Part shown: positions 36,546 through 47,000 of the stretch, in pieces | Layout of the letters: every line of letters begins with the position of its first letter | Numbering within the stretch: position 1 is the first letter of the stretch | Assembly (NCBI GenBank): GCA_943736015.1 | Contig: OX031061.1 | Span: 56,550,192-56,614,191 of the forward strand | Length of the DNA: 64,000 nt | From: Tridacna crocea | Lineage: Eukaryota; Mollusca; Bivalvia; Cardiida; Cardiidae | Reading direction: 5' to 3' | Position numbers and translations under genes: made by a program | Notes under the pieces: generated by a model | The model's input: the letters and a program-made list of their open reading frames with translations, nothing else | What the model was told of the DNA's origin: nothing | Databases searched by the model: none

Positions 36546-36726
36546 GATTTTTAATTTACTCTTTTTTTTTTTTCAAGGAGATCAAAGTTTTTTATGACAC
36601 TGTGCAGGAAGACTCTTGGAAATAATGGCGAGGGGATGAGAATAGGAAAGTTACCAGCATTTTTTTGTATCATTTGTCAATAAAGTTTCCTTTCCCTCGT
36701 GCAGTGCATTATTACAGCTGCATATC

Positions 36727-36847
36727 GTCGGTTTACTTCCAAAACCTCGTAACTACAGCTTGTTACATCGTCGGTTTACTTCCAAAACCTCGTAACTACA
36801 GCTTGTAACAAGCTGTAGTTACGAGGTTTTGGAAGTAAACCGACGAT
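36727..36847. repeat. Perfect 84 bp palindrome with a third, direct copy of one arm
   Basis: ATCGTCGGTTTACTTCCAAA begins a 42-base arm at 36764-36805, mirrored at 36806-36847. The same arm occurs once more directly upstream (36729-36763). Confidence 0.88.
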
Positions 36848-36850
36848 ATG

Positions 36851-37140
36851 AGCCATGCTCTGGCAAAAGGGGGCTTAATGCATCGCAATAATGCACAATA
36901 CTAAGCAACCAATCAAATACTTATAGATCCACAATGGACATATATCTTTTTAACAACCAACTTAACCGTGAGATAGACTGGTCCTTGCCCATACAGAAAA
37001 TTGACCAATAGTGAAAAGTGTCGGCCCAGGTCAGTCTGCGCAAATGTATTAAGCCCCCTTTTCACAGAGGATTGCTTATGTATTTTTTCTATCTTCACAT
37101 ACTCTCAGATTGATCAGTCTAAAATCTGGTCGTTTGGCAC
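36851..37140. mobile_element. Family M element
   Basis: CTCTGGCAAAAGGGGGCTTA, then GGCCCAGGTCAGTCTGCGC and TATTAAGCCCCCTTTTCACA. Inverted ends around GGGGGCTTAAT. Related sequence is at 39001 and 41127. Confidence 0.6.
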
Positions 37141-37329
37141 AGAATACATTGAGAGAGCCAAAGAATGACGCCTTTTATCATATTTGAATCACAATCTGAA
37201 AGGTACGGTGAATGTTTGATTATTCGAATAATCATTAGTTCGAATTTTATTCGATAACTCGAATTCATTGGTTTTTATGAAGAAATTATGAAGAAACCGT
37301 GTTCGTTGATATAAAACATGATGTCAGAA

Positions 37330-37472
37330 TCAATCGTATTCAATGTACACGAAAAGTAGTATTTACACGGAAAGTGTCGTTTCGGATTAGCCTGCGAGGA
37401 CTGCACAGGCTGATCCGAGACGACACTTCACGCAAATGTCCGACTGCCCCTTTTCTCGTGTCGCGGGCCATA
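37330..37472. mobile_element. Family D half copy
   Basis: GGAAAGTGTCGTTTCGGATT ... GCCCCTTTTCTCGTGTCGCG. Only the right hairpin is present. Confidence 0.78.
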
Positions 37473-37615
37473 ATTTTTATAGTCTTGAATTTTACCAAAG
37501 GAACTTGCCTGAGGCCAGCCAAACAATGCTTATATGCAGTATGATATTTGATTTATGATATCCGATAGTTTCTGGCGACGAAAAAATCGCAGGTGTTGAT
37601 TTGTGTGTGTGTGTT

Positions 37616-37844
37616 TTTAATCCTTTACTCCATAGATAATCATTTTCACGTATCAACAACAGACAGCTTTTGGAAACATTGTGGGAAAAGGAGAAATTGC
37701 TCGTAACGAGCAATTTCTCCTTTTCCCACAATGTCTTCCACTCAATCAGATATTTGTATCCTCAATTGTCCATATTTTTGACATTATATCTTTATTTGCT
37801 GAAATGGAAGAGCCTCAAATTGGCATATCAGGTAAAGGGTTAAT
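37616..37844. mobile_element. Family A MITE, CTCGTAACGAG-core variant
   Basis: TTTTAATCCTTTACTCCATA ... GGTAAAGGGTTAA. The core is AAATTGCTCGTAACGAGCAA. Confidence 0.85.
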
Positions 37845-37962
37845 CGAGAACAAATTTCTTTGGGAAAAGGGGAATAACTGTATTTTTGTAATGCACAGCA
37901 TAAAGCAAGTTATCTGTGACCAAAACATGGATCTGGTGGCATAACCCTTTATTGTCTCGTTG

Positions 37963-38311
37963 TCTGCGCATGTCATATTCTTCGAAGATTCGACTGTCTA
38001 ATATGACGCATCACTAGCCCCGAAAGCGGGCTGACTGTAATATTACGCACTATAAAGTAGTAATGAAGAAAATAGCTTTTATCAATACGTTTGAGGAGAA
38101 ATGAGACCTGCTTTAGCTCCAGATTTCTCTAAACTGCTGATCATAGCTGAGTGAATTGCACGAGATAGCGTTTTATTGAGTAAATGTTTATTTTAGTTTG
38201 AAATTCAAAGTAACGGTTGTCGCGTAGAAAAGTGGTTCGGCTCTGTACCCAGGATGTCCAAATTAGATAGATGAGTATTTGTAGAATGCCATCTAGCGGG
38301 AGATAATGTTT
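37963..38311 (-). mobile_element. Family K element, reverse orientation
   Basis: GCGCATGTCATATTCTTCGA ... GAATGCCATCTAGCGGGAGA. About 90% like the copy at 14202 by eye. Confidence 0.82.
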
Positions 38312-38667
38312 ATTGTCTATATTAGGCCACTTAGATTTCCTTCCCTTTACAACATTTTGATTTAATTAGTGAACAGGCAAAAATAAGGAAAGATGTAATC
38401 AACGAACGTCGCCGAACAGGTTTTCTTACAATGAGATCGGACAGCTCAAGTAGTCTGATCTTGAGCCTTGAGTCACAACAACATGTTATTTATCAAAGGT
38501 TATGTTTTTTTTTTAATTAGATATACAGCTTTCGGTCTGTTGGCGCAAACTTGGAATAGCATTAACCTTATCGCTGGCATGTGATACCTAAACATTATTT
38601 GTGAACGGTGCACAATAGATCGGAATACACGTTCAGTGCTGCCTTATCTTGCATTTACATCATCCGC
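38312..38667. other. Intergenic, family C remnant near 38430
   Basis: GATCGGACAGCTCAAGTAGT and CTGATCTTGAGCCTTGAGTC only. No gene is seen. Confidence 0.3.
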
Positions 38668-38899
38668 TTAACCCTTTAGGACATTGATACTCATTTCTAC
38701 CCATTGCTTGTGGGAGCCTTTGGAAAACATTGTGGCAAAAGGTGAAATTGCTCGTGACGAGCAATTTCACCTTTTGCAACAATGTTTTCTATGCTTTCAA
38801 AAGTAGTCATATACACATATTAAAAAACAGCTTCATCCTTGCTGTTACTTAGGGTCAATTAGAGATACCGTAGAAATGCCTTATGGGGTAAAGGGTTAA
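38668..38899. mobile_element. Family A MITE with compensatory core changes
   Basis: TTAACCCTTTAGGACATTGA ... GGGTAAAGGGTTAA. The core arms read GGCAAAAGGTGAAATTGCTC and GAGCAATTTCACCTTTTGC. The changes GGGA to GGCA and GGAG to GGTG occur on both arms. Confidence 0.85.
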
Positions 38900-39000
38900 T
38901 ACGTTTTTTGGGAAAGTTTTCAGTCAAGACAAATCTATGATGATGTTTGTGGTGAAGAGTGAACTCTCCTATCAAGATAAAGTCATTGTCAGTAATTGAA

Positions 39001-39130
39001 CCATGCCCTATGGAAAGGAAGTTTAATGCATCTGCGAAAAGTATAGAACAGGGTCAGCTGTGCAGTCCACGCTATTTGTCAATTTTCTGTATGTCAAGAG
39101 ACCATTCTACTTGAAGATTCAGTCGTTTAT
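39001..39130. repeat. Family M fragment
   Basis: CATGCCCTATGGAAAGGAAG and CAATTTTCTGTATGTCAAGA match parts of 41127-41280. Confidence 0.45.
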
Positions 39131-39149
39131 TACACAAGATAAGTCTCGG

Positions 39150-39373
39150 TTATGAATGTTTAAAGTTTTAGTTTTGTCTAAATCAAAAGCATTTGCAGAC
39201 GACAAAATGAAAGTGACTTAAAATTTGAAATTTGTTTTGGAAAGGGAAGAAAACATTGTAAGTAAAAAAAGAAAATGCTGGTTTATTAGCATTTTTCTCC
39301 TTTTCCCACAATATTTTCAAAAGGCTTCTTTCTCAGGGTCGTCAAAAGTAGGGATTGTGTGGTAATGGATTAA
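39150..39373. mobile_element. Family A MITE
   Basis: AAAGTTTTAGTTTTGTCTAA ... GTGTGGTAATGGATTAA. The left arm of the core is decayed (GTAAGTAAAAAAAGAAAATG). Confidence 0.8.
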
Positions 39374-39374
39374 T

Positions 39375-39538
39375 AACCCAAATATTGTTGTTACAAAGTT
39401 ATGTTTTTGGGGAATAATATCATCTTGTCGGAAAGTGTAGATCAATGATCAGACTGCACGTTCTGTGCAGTCTGATCATTGATCTACACTGTCCGCAAAA
39501 GGTCAGCTATTCGCGCTTAGCGGCCGTTGAAAGGATTA
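39375..39538 (+). mobile_element. Family C MITE
   Basis: The core GTGTAGATCAATGATCAGAC / GTCTGATCATTGATCTACAC is a perfect palindrome around GCACGTTCTGTGC. The left end is truncated against the A element. Confidence 0.82.
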
Positions 39539-39642
39539 AAATCCGTTTTTTCAGAGCGCTGTCCAAGTCTAATTACAGATAAAAACATTCTCTCACATGA
39601 CACTATATTGCTCAACATTTGGAAACTGATTCCTGTCTGTTA

Positions 39643-39685
39643 GTTTATCAGTCTGTCTCTGTCCATCCGTCCGTCAATCTGTCTC

Positions 39686-39733
<48 letters not shown>

Positions 39734-39815
39734 GTCTGTCTGTCTGTTTGTTTATCTGTTTGACTCTGTCTATCCATCCGTCCGTCCGTCTGTCTGTCCG
39801 GCTGACTGTCTGCCT
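39643..39815 (+). repeat. TCTA/TCTG/TCCG tetranucleotide microsatellite
   Basis: (TCTA)n at about 39685-39732, flanked by TCTG and TCCG variants. The 85-codon frame across it is an artefact. Confidence 0.95.
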
Positions 39816-40052
39816 GGGTGTCCGTACATTACTCTGTTCGTCTGCAAGCCCGGGTAATTTGAATTATGAAATTTAGGTTTACCCCTATGATGGATATAGG
39901 TCCTATAGTGTTATCAAAAGATTATTAGATAAATAAATGTCAGTGTTTTCGATATGTCTGATATTGAGGCGACCCTTTCTTCCTATCTGTTTATATATCT
40001 TTACCCAGCGATCTCTTGCCTTCCAAGAAGAAACAGCTACTGGTGTATTTGA

Positions 40053-40281
40053 GTTAACTCATAACCAGACGGGAAAATTTTAGACTGGTCCAAGTTGAAA
40101 GCATTTGCAGACGACAAAATAAAGGTGATTGAAATTTTGAAATTTGTTCTGGGCAGCGTAGAAAACACTGTGGGAAAAGGAGAAAATGCTGGTTACCAGC
40201 ATTTTCTCCTTTTCCCACAGTGTTTTCAAAAGGTTTCCTTCTCACGGGCGTCAAAAGTAGGGATTGTGTGGTAATGGGTTA
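40053..40281. mobile_element. Family A MITE
   Basis: GTTAACTCATAACCAGACGG ... GTGTGGTAATGGGTTAA. Core arms are ACACTGTGGG / CCCACAGTGT. Confidence 0.92.
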
Positions 40282-40298
40282 AAGACATATGGCTTGGA

Positions 40299-40508
40299 GC
40301 CCACGATTATTTTGTCAACGAATGCCGCTTTTAAAACTAGTGATCTCAAGTCAATTAGCTGGATAACCGATATTTTCACAAAAAGTAGCTCCAGATTTTC
40401 GGCTGGAGGAAAATATTCACTGTGACCGGGAAATACTTCTTCCCACCTTAAATTACGACATTTCTTTACCTATAGTATTTCTGAAAATAGACACATGAAA
40501 TATAACAT
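40299..40508 (-). mobile_element. Family H flank fragment
   Basis: ATTATTTTGTCAACGAATGC ... GACACATGAAATATAACAT, without the palindromic half. Confidence 0.75.
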
Positions 40509-40996
40509 ACATTCATGCAAATTGATATAAATATTTTTGAGGTTTTTGAAGTATCCCAATGAAGTAAGTATACAATAACTGAAGAGCCGTAATTATGCAG
40601 AAGAAACAGGAAATATCTTTAACAAAGATAATCGGAGTAAAATTGCCCGTAGATAGCCAGGGACCCTTAAAATAAACATGTGAGCATTTCTTTTTTAATC
40701 AATCACAAATTTCTATTTATTCATTTTTTATCAGTACCGAAAAAGAGGTCAAAAGCCATCACATTTAGAAACGCTGAAAATGAATCAATGATTTTAATAA
40801 AAATCCTATGACTTGGGATGGTTTTACTCGACGTTGATTATTAGGCTATTTTTAGCAACGAAACGATAAGCTTCCAATTTAAATACTTACACGAGTAGGT
40901 CATTACACGAACCTCGTTAGAGTTACAACAAGTGTGTTTAACATTAAACCATTTAATTATTTCAACCGGGGGAAAAAAGGATTCTTTTATTATACC
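40509..40996. other. Upstream region of receptor copy 1
   Basis: No recognisable repeat or core promoter. This is where a promoter and 5' UTR would be expected, but I see no TATA box I would defend. Confidence 0.3.
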
Positions 40997-41072
40997 ATGG
41001 CGCGACTTTTTCGAAAAGCTGTGACATATATTTCTGTTTTAGTATGTGCAACACTGTTGTTAGTGAACGCAG
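40997..41072 (+). CDS. Copy 1 exon 1: signal peptide
   Basis: ATG in a good context (ACCATGG). It encodes 25 residues with a short basic start (MARLFRKA) and a hydrophobic core ending LLLVNA, a typical secretory signal with cleavage after Ala25. The exon ends in phase 1 at AG|GTACAG. The phase fits exon 2, which supports this start although no promoter or 5' UTR is recognisable. Confidence 0.8.
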
Positions 41073-44000
41073 GTACAGTTCTGATCCATTGGTGATTTTT
41101 TCTTTATTTTATATAAATTTGTTTGAATGGGCCAATGTGAAAAGGGAGTTTAATACATTTGCAAAAAGTATCGACCCATGTCAGCCTGCGCAGTCCGCGC
41201 AGGCTGACATTGGTCGAAACTTTTTGCTTTTTGTCAAATTTCATGCACGTCAAAGGACCAGTCAAGTACATAATTCAGTCGGTTTTAAGACAAACTTGAA
41301 TACTTTGGTTGGTTGGTTGCTTGGTTGGTTGCATTGGGGTTTAACGCCACTTTAACAGCTAAGGTCATATCATGGCGGTCGGTGATGCACATGTGTTTCC
41401 TGGCTTTCTCACACCAGTACTGATACAACTTTCTTTCCAAAGCCCCCAACTACTTTTCTCACATGCCTCAGAGAGGTGGGAGGCAAAAATTCACCGGAAA
41501 GAAAGTTTGCCTCAACTGGGTATCGAACGCATAACCACCCTTACGGTACTCGTTATTTTTGCATACCTTTCCCTTTTTCGGCAAATATTTCCCCATATTA
41601 ACCACAAGCTGATGAAATAAACTTCATATTAGATGGGAGATTCTTTTTGTAGATTTCCCGTATTTAATTTTTAGGTGCCCCTCCCCTTTAAATTTTTGTT
41701 CTCTTATAGACTTGTTCCAAAATGGCCTATTGCCAATAAACAGAAGCTCAAGTAAGAAAGTTTTCAAAAAAAACTTGCGAGCCTTTGTAGGATTAAAGTC
41801 CTACTGCTATGAGCGAGAACCTTTTTACGGAAGAATAAATGAAGATCAGACTGCATAGAGCTGTCTGGTCTAGGATCTACAAAGTCCGATAAAGTTCTGA
41901 CTTCTACCATTGGCTTTAAAGTTTGATTTATTTAGCAGGTTAAGGATGGATAAAATTTTCACCTATTTTTTTCTACGTAGTGGCTGGAATCACTTTGTAT
42001 TAGAACGTTGTAAGCTGACGTATATGAGTTTTCTCAGAAATTTTACCTCAATTGTTGATACATTGTCACCACCGGACTTCATTTATACGCTGGCGGATGC
42101 CATGTGTAGATGCGTCAGTTTATATGTGTAGATTTCGACTGAAAACAAATTAGCACATACGAGCCCGTCGTGCATTAGTATAATTCTGCACTTTATGTTA
42201 CAGAAACAAAACCGCCTTCCTACAAAGTAGTTGAACACAAGACTCTACTGGTGCCCTGTAATATCACCAAACATGATGACATTGAGATCTACTGGACAAA
42301 AAACCAAACAGACAGCCACTTTTACCAAGCCGGAAGTAACCTCATGTTTACAGACATTGTTCGGGATGATTCGGGAGATTACATTTGTCATGCTTTCAAT
42401 ACGTCACTTCCTGGAGACAATGAAACAAACGAGAACATCACTGTTGAGGTGGTTAACGTGGATGTTCTTTGTAAGTTATGCTTGGATTAAGGAAATACTG
42501 TTTCAATACGTTATCAGGGTCTGTATTTACCAACCATTCTTAAGAACATACTTAGTCTTATTCTTCAGAATGTTGTCAATGTGAAAGTAACAGGGCTTTT
42601 GATTGGCTAAACCAAATGGTTTAGCCAATCAGAAGTCCTGTTACTTTCACGGTCAGGAAATCTTGTAGAATAAGACCAAGAATGTTCTTAAGAGCGGTTG
42701 GTGTTTGACCCAACCTCATCGTCACTCTTTCATTATAGATCTGTCTGTATAGTGTAATACTGTAATATCTATCTCTCTCTCTCTCTGAAGTATTATAGTA
42801 TGCTTTCATTTTGATGTCTGTTGTTTATCTGTAAATTTTTCATGAACGGGGAAAACAAAGGTGTATATTTGTCTTTTGCTGAAGGCAGTGAAAAAAGGCT
42901 TCAATATGTAGTAAGTGGTAAACGTTAATGATCTAATATTCATGTTTTCAAGCGCAACTCAAGATGAATAACTAGATATAGTAACATTAAGATGATAGTA
43001 CAAACCTCTGCATAAAACCGATATAAAGACATGCATGTTTCTTCAGATCCGGCCGAAATAGTAGAATTTTCGCTCTGGCCAGATGTCATAACCGACAACG
43101 AAACATTTGCAGTATCAGTCAATGTTAAGGGGAATCCAGGACCGACTTGGGAAATACGAAATAACAACACAGGTGCAGCAATAGTAAAAGTAACAAATAT
43201 GGCGGCCAGTGCCACTCTATCGGAGAATCACGTGAGGTGTGGCGACACTGGTTATTACGAATGTACAGGCTACAACAAGTTGAACCATGGCGTGAATGTT
43301 ACAAGGGGGAAGATACTCACTGTTATGTGTAAGTTATAGAGGATATTTGTTTTTTTCGGTAAAAGATCGAAATTTATTTCATCGAGTGGACACCATCGGT
43401 AATATTTTCACGAGTGGCGCAGCCACGAGTGAAAATACTACCGATGGTGTTCACGAGATGAAATAAATTTCGATCTTTCACCGAAAAAAACAAATATTCT
43501 ATTTATTTCATGCTTTTTTCCCTTTCTTGGAGGAGCTTTATCAAAATCCAGTACAGTTCTTTTCTCTTATTCCCCGTGGCGTACCCCTCCCGCATAGCAA
43601 CGTTACGTCAAGCGCGAGAAATGTAAGGTATATGACGTCATATTTCCCATCTGGTTGTTAGGCACGCGCTATTAACCTAGGCAACAAGAACGTGAAAATC
43701 GGTATTTTCACTGGTGGTACCAGTGTAAGATATGGAGGATATTTGTTATTTTCGGTGAAAGATCGAAATTTATTTCATCGAGTGGACACTATCGGTAATA
43801 TTTTCACGAGTGGCGCAGCCACGAGTGAAAATATTACCGATTGTGTTCACGAGATGAAATAAATTTCGATCTTTCACCGAAAATAAAAAATATTCTATTT
43901 ATTTCATGCTTTTTACCCTTTCTGGGAGGAGCTTTATCAAAATTCAGTACAGTTCTTTTCCCTTGTTCCCCGTGGCGTACCCCTCCCGCATAGCAACGTT

Positions 44001-47000
44001 ACGTCAAGCGCGAGAAATGTGAGGTATATGACGTCATATTTCCCATCTGGTTGTTAGGCACGCGCAATTTACCTAGGCAACAAGAACGTGAAAATCGGTA
44101 TTTTCACTGGTCGTACCAGTGTAAGATCGAAAAATATTTTCACTGCTATTTCTCGATATCCTACCGGAAAGCATGAAATAACGAAAAATATTTTCACTGC
44201 TATTTCTCGATATCCTACCGGAAAGCATGAAATAAAATTAGTCTCATTTTTATTTTAACCATTTACCAAAGAATTAGTTGGTTGGTTGGTTGGCTGTATT
44301 GGGGTTTAACGCCACTTTAACATCTAAGGTCATATCATGGCGGTCGGTGACGCACATGTGTTTCCTGGCTTTCTCACTCAAGCACTAACACAACTTTCTT
44401 TCTAAAGCCACCGACTACTTTTCTCACATGCTTCAGCAGAGGTGAGAGGCGAAAATACACCGGAAAGAAAGTTCGAGACAACTGGGTATCGAACTCGCAA
44501 CCACCAAGTCATGAGTCGGACACACTCACCACTGAGGCACCCGGGCGGGCCCAAAGAATTAACTCTTTACCAAACGACAAAATTAAATTTTAGACTGTTC
44601 CGAATTGAACGCACTTGCAGACGACAGAACAACCATAACTGAAAAATTGAAATTTGTTTCCAGTAGGATAGAAAACATTGCGGGAAAAGGAGAAAATGCT
44701 GGTTACCAGCATTTTGTCCTTTTCCCACAATGTTTTCAAAAGGCTTCTGTCTCAGGGTCGTAAAAACCAGAGATTGTTGTGTAAAGGGTTAACTTAAAGG
44801 CGGGACCATATAGAAAATATTCAGTTCATACACCAAACAAATGTGGCCAAAATCATGGGGTGTCTCTGAGAGGTTAAAGGTCATAGCCTATTGTTGGAAA
44901 TGGAGAATATACAAGCTACAAGAAGTTGTTCCTTTTCCAACAATATTTTCAAACCCCTTCGTCATCGAAGTCGTTAACAGACGCCATTTGGCTAATAAAG
45001 GTTCAAGGTGTTGGCTGATCTTCAGCTGGTTAACTCTGTTAGTGCCAAGCATGAAATTGATCTCTCGATGGCCGAAATACAATTCACTGACTCTCAGGAA
45101 GAATTTTATCACATAACTCTCCTTGTTTTCAGTGTAATATACCCATGACGAATGTTTTTATCTTATGCACGGTCGATATCACATTTGTGTAACGTCATTT
45201 TTGACGTCATTTTGTACGTACTGCATAGAGGTGAATTGGTCTTATGGATTCTTTTTCAACCACTTTTTGACGTTGATATTTTTTATGTTGTTGTTATATT
45301 TCAATACTCATTGTTAACAAAAACTATGTGTGTAACGATGAACCGTATGTGTTCAAGTTCAAATGATAATAAAGTATTCTGTATTCTGTATTCTGATATT
45401 ACTGCGGGTGCATTAATGAATGTTTTTGCACCATCTGATCTTTATTTTGGAAATATCGTTATGTGATAAAAAGAATCTGACATTCTTGGACGTTTGAGAT
45501 AGAATTTTACCAAACTCGTCCAGGAAAAAAGTTTTTAAGCTCGCCAAAGGCTCGCTTAACCCTTTGGCTGCTTATCGCGACTCACAGACGTTTTGCGGAC
45601 AGCGTAGATCAAGATCAGACTGCACAGAACGTGCAGTCTGATCTTGGATCTACACTGTCCGATCTGAAGATTTTATTCCCTAAAACATACCTTTGAAATA
45701 ACATTTTTTGGGTTCTTTATAATCGAATTGAAAATTTCATTCTAGTTATTTAGTAGGATAGGGGTTAATAACATTTCCATAGACTCGTTTGATAAAATCT
45801 TATGTCAAAAGCCAACTCATGTCAGATCCTATATGGCCTGCATCACGGGAAAAGGGGCATTCGGACATTTGCGTAAAGTGTCGTCTCGGATCAGCCTGCG
45901 CAGTCCGCGCAGGCTAATCCGAGACGGCACTTTCCGTTTTAATGCAATTTTCTATTTTGTTCATGTCTACTGTAGTACAAAATCTAATGTAGTCGTAAAG
46001 TGCCGTCTCGGATCAGCCTGCGCGGACTGCGCAGGCTGATCCGAGACGACACTTTACGCAGATGTCCGAATGTCCCTTTTCGCGTGTTGCACACCATATA
46101 TTAACCATTACCAAACACCAATATTTTAGACTGGTCCAAATTGAAAGCATTAGCAGACAACAAAATAAAAGTGACTGAAAATTTAAAATTTGTTTTGTGA
46201 AGAGTAGAAAACATTGTGGGAAAAGGAGAAAATGCTGGTTACCAGCATTTTCTCCTTTTCCCACAATGTTTTCTAAAGGCTTCTTTCTCAGGGGCGTCAA
46301 AAGTAGGGATTCTGTGGTAATGGGTTGTATCACATACGGCTAAGTTTTTTTTACAAACTTTCCTTTACTTTTAACCGTATCATGCTAAATAAGTGGTATA
46401 CATTTTTTTTAGAGTGATAGTATTAACCAAATGTTGTTATTTCAAATACGTTTTTTTTTTTTTCCTTTACCGGACTGACCAGACTGCAAATTTGATGCAG
46501 GCTAATCCTGATTTACACTGTTGTCCGCCATGGTTTAAACGTATTTATGCAAAATCACATTCTATCAATTTCCTAGGTTCACCGAGACAAAGACCAGGTA
46601 CACAATACACTCAAACGATCTATTCATCGGTTGGAAGATCGGCAGTCTTCGCCATTGAGGTCGTTGGTTACCCGTACCCCAGATACCGCTGGTCACGTGA
46701 TGATGCTAAGCCAATGCCTGCCTCGATACAGACTGACAACACAACATACGCTACACTGAAAATTACAAACATCAAACCAGAGGACTTTACAACATATACC
46801 CTGTCAGTTTCTAATTCACTGGGGACTTACTTTGCACACTATGAGCTAAAAGCGCATGGTATATAGTATTTTAAGTTTTTAGCTCTACTGGCCGAAGACC
46901 AGCGGGCTTATGTCATGGCCCGGTGTCCGTCCGTTCGTGTGTTAACTTTTATTTCAAACATCTTCTCTGAAACTACCAGTCCAAATTGATGAAACTTCAC

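Noticed and set aside
39619-39876. 85-codon open frame of Ser/Ile/Leu/Tyr repeats
   Set aside because: It is the translation of the TCTA/TCTG microsatellite.
42231-42584. 117-codon frame overlapping exon 2 of copy 1
   Set aside because: It is a shadow in another frame. The Ig frame, with conserved Cys/Trp and matching copy 2, is the real one.
42940-43215. Minus-strand frame with hydrophobic stretches over exon 3
   Set aside because: It is antisense to the Ig2 exon and has no splice or paralogue support.
45152-45466. 104-codon hydrophobic frame in intron 3 of copy 1
   Set aside because: It ends in a retroelement-like 3' tail (repeated TATTCTG), has no domain, and is not present in copy 2.
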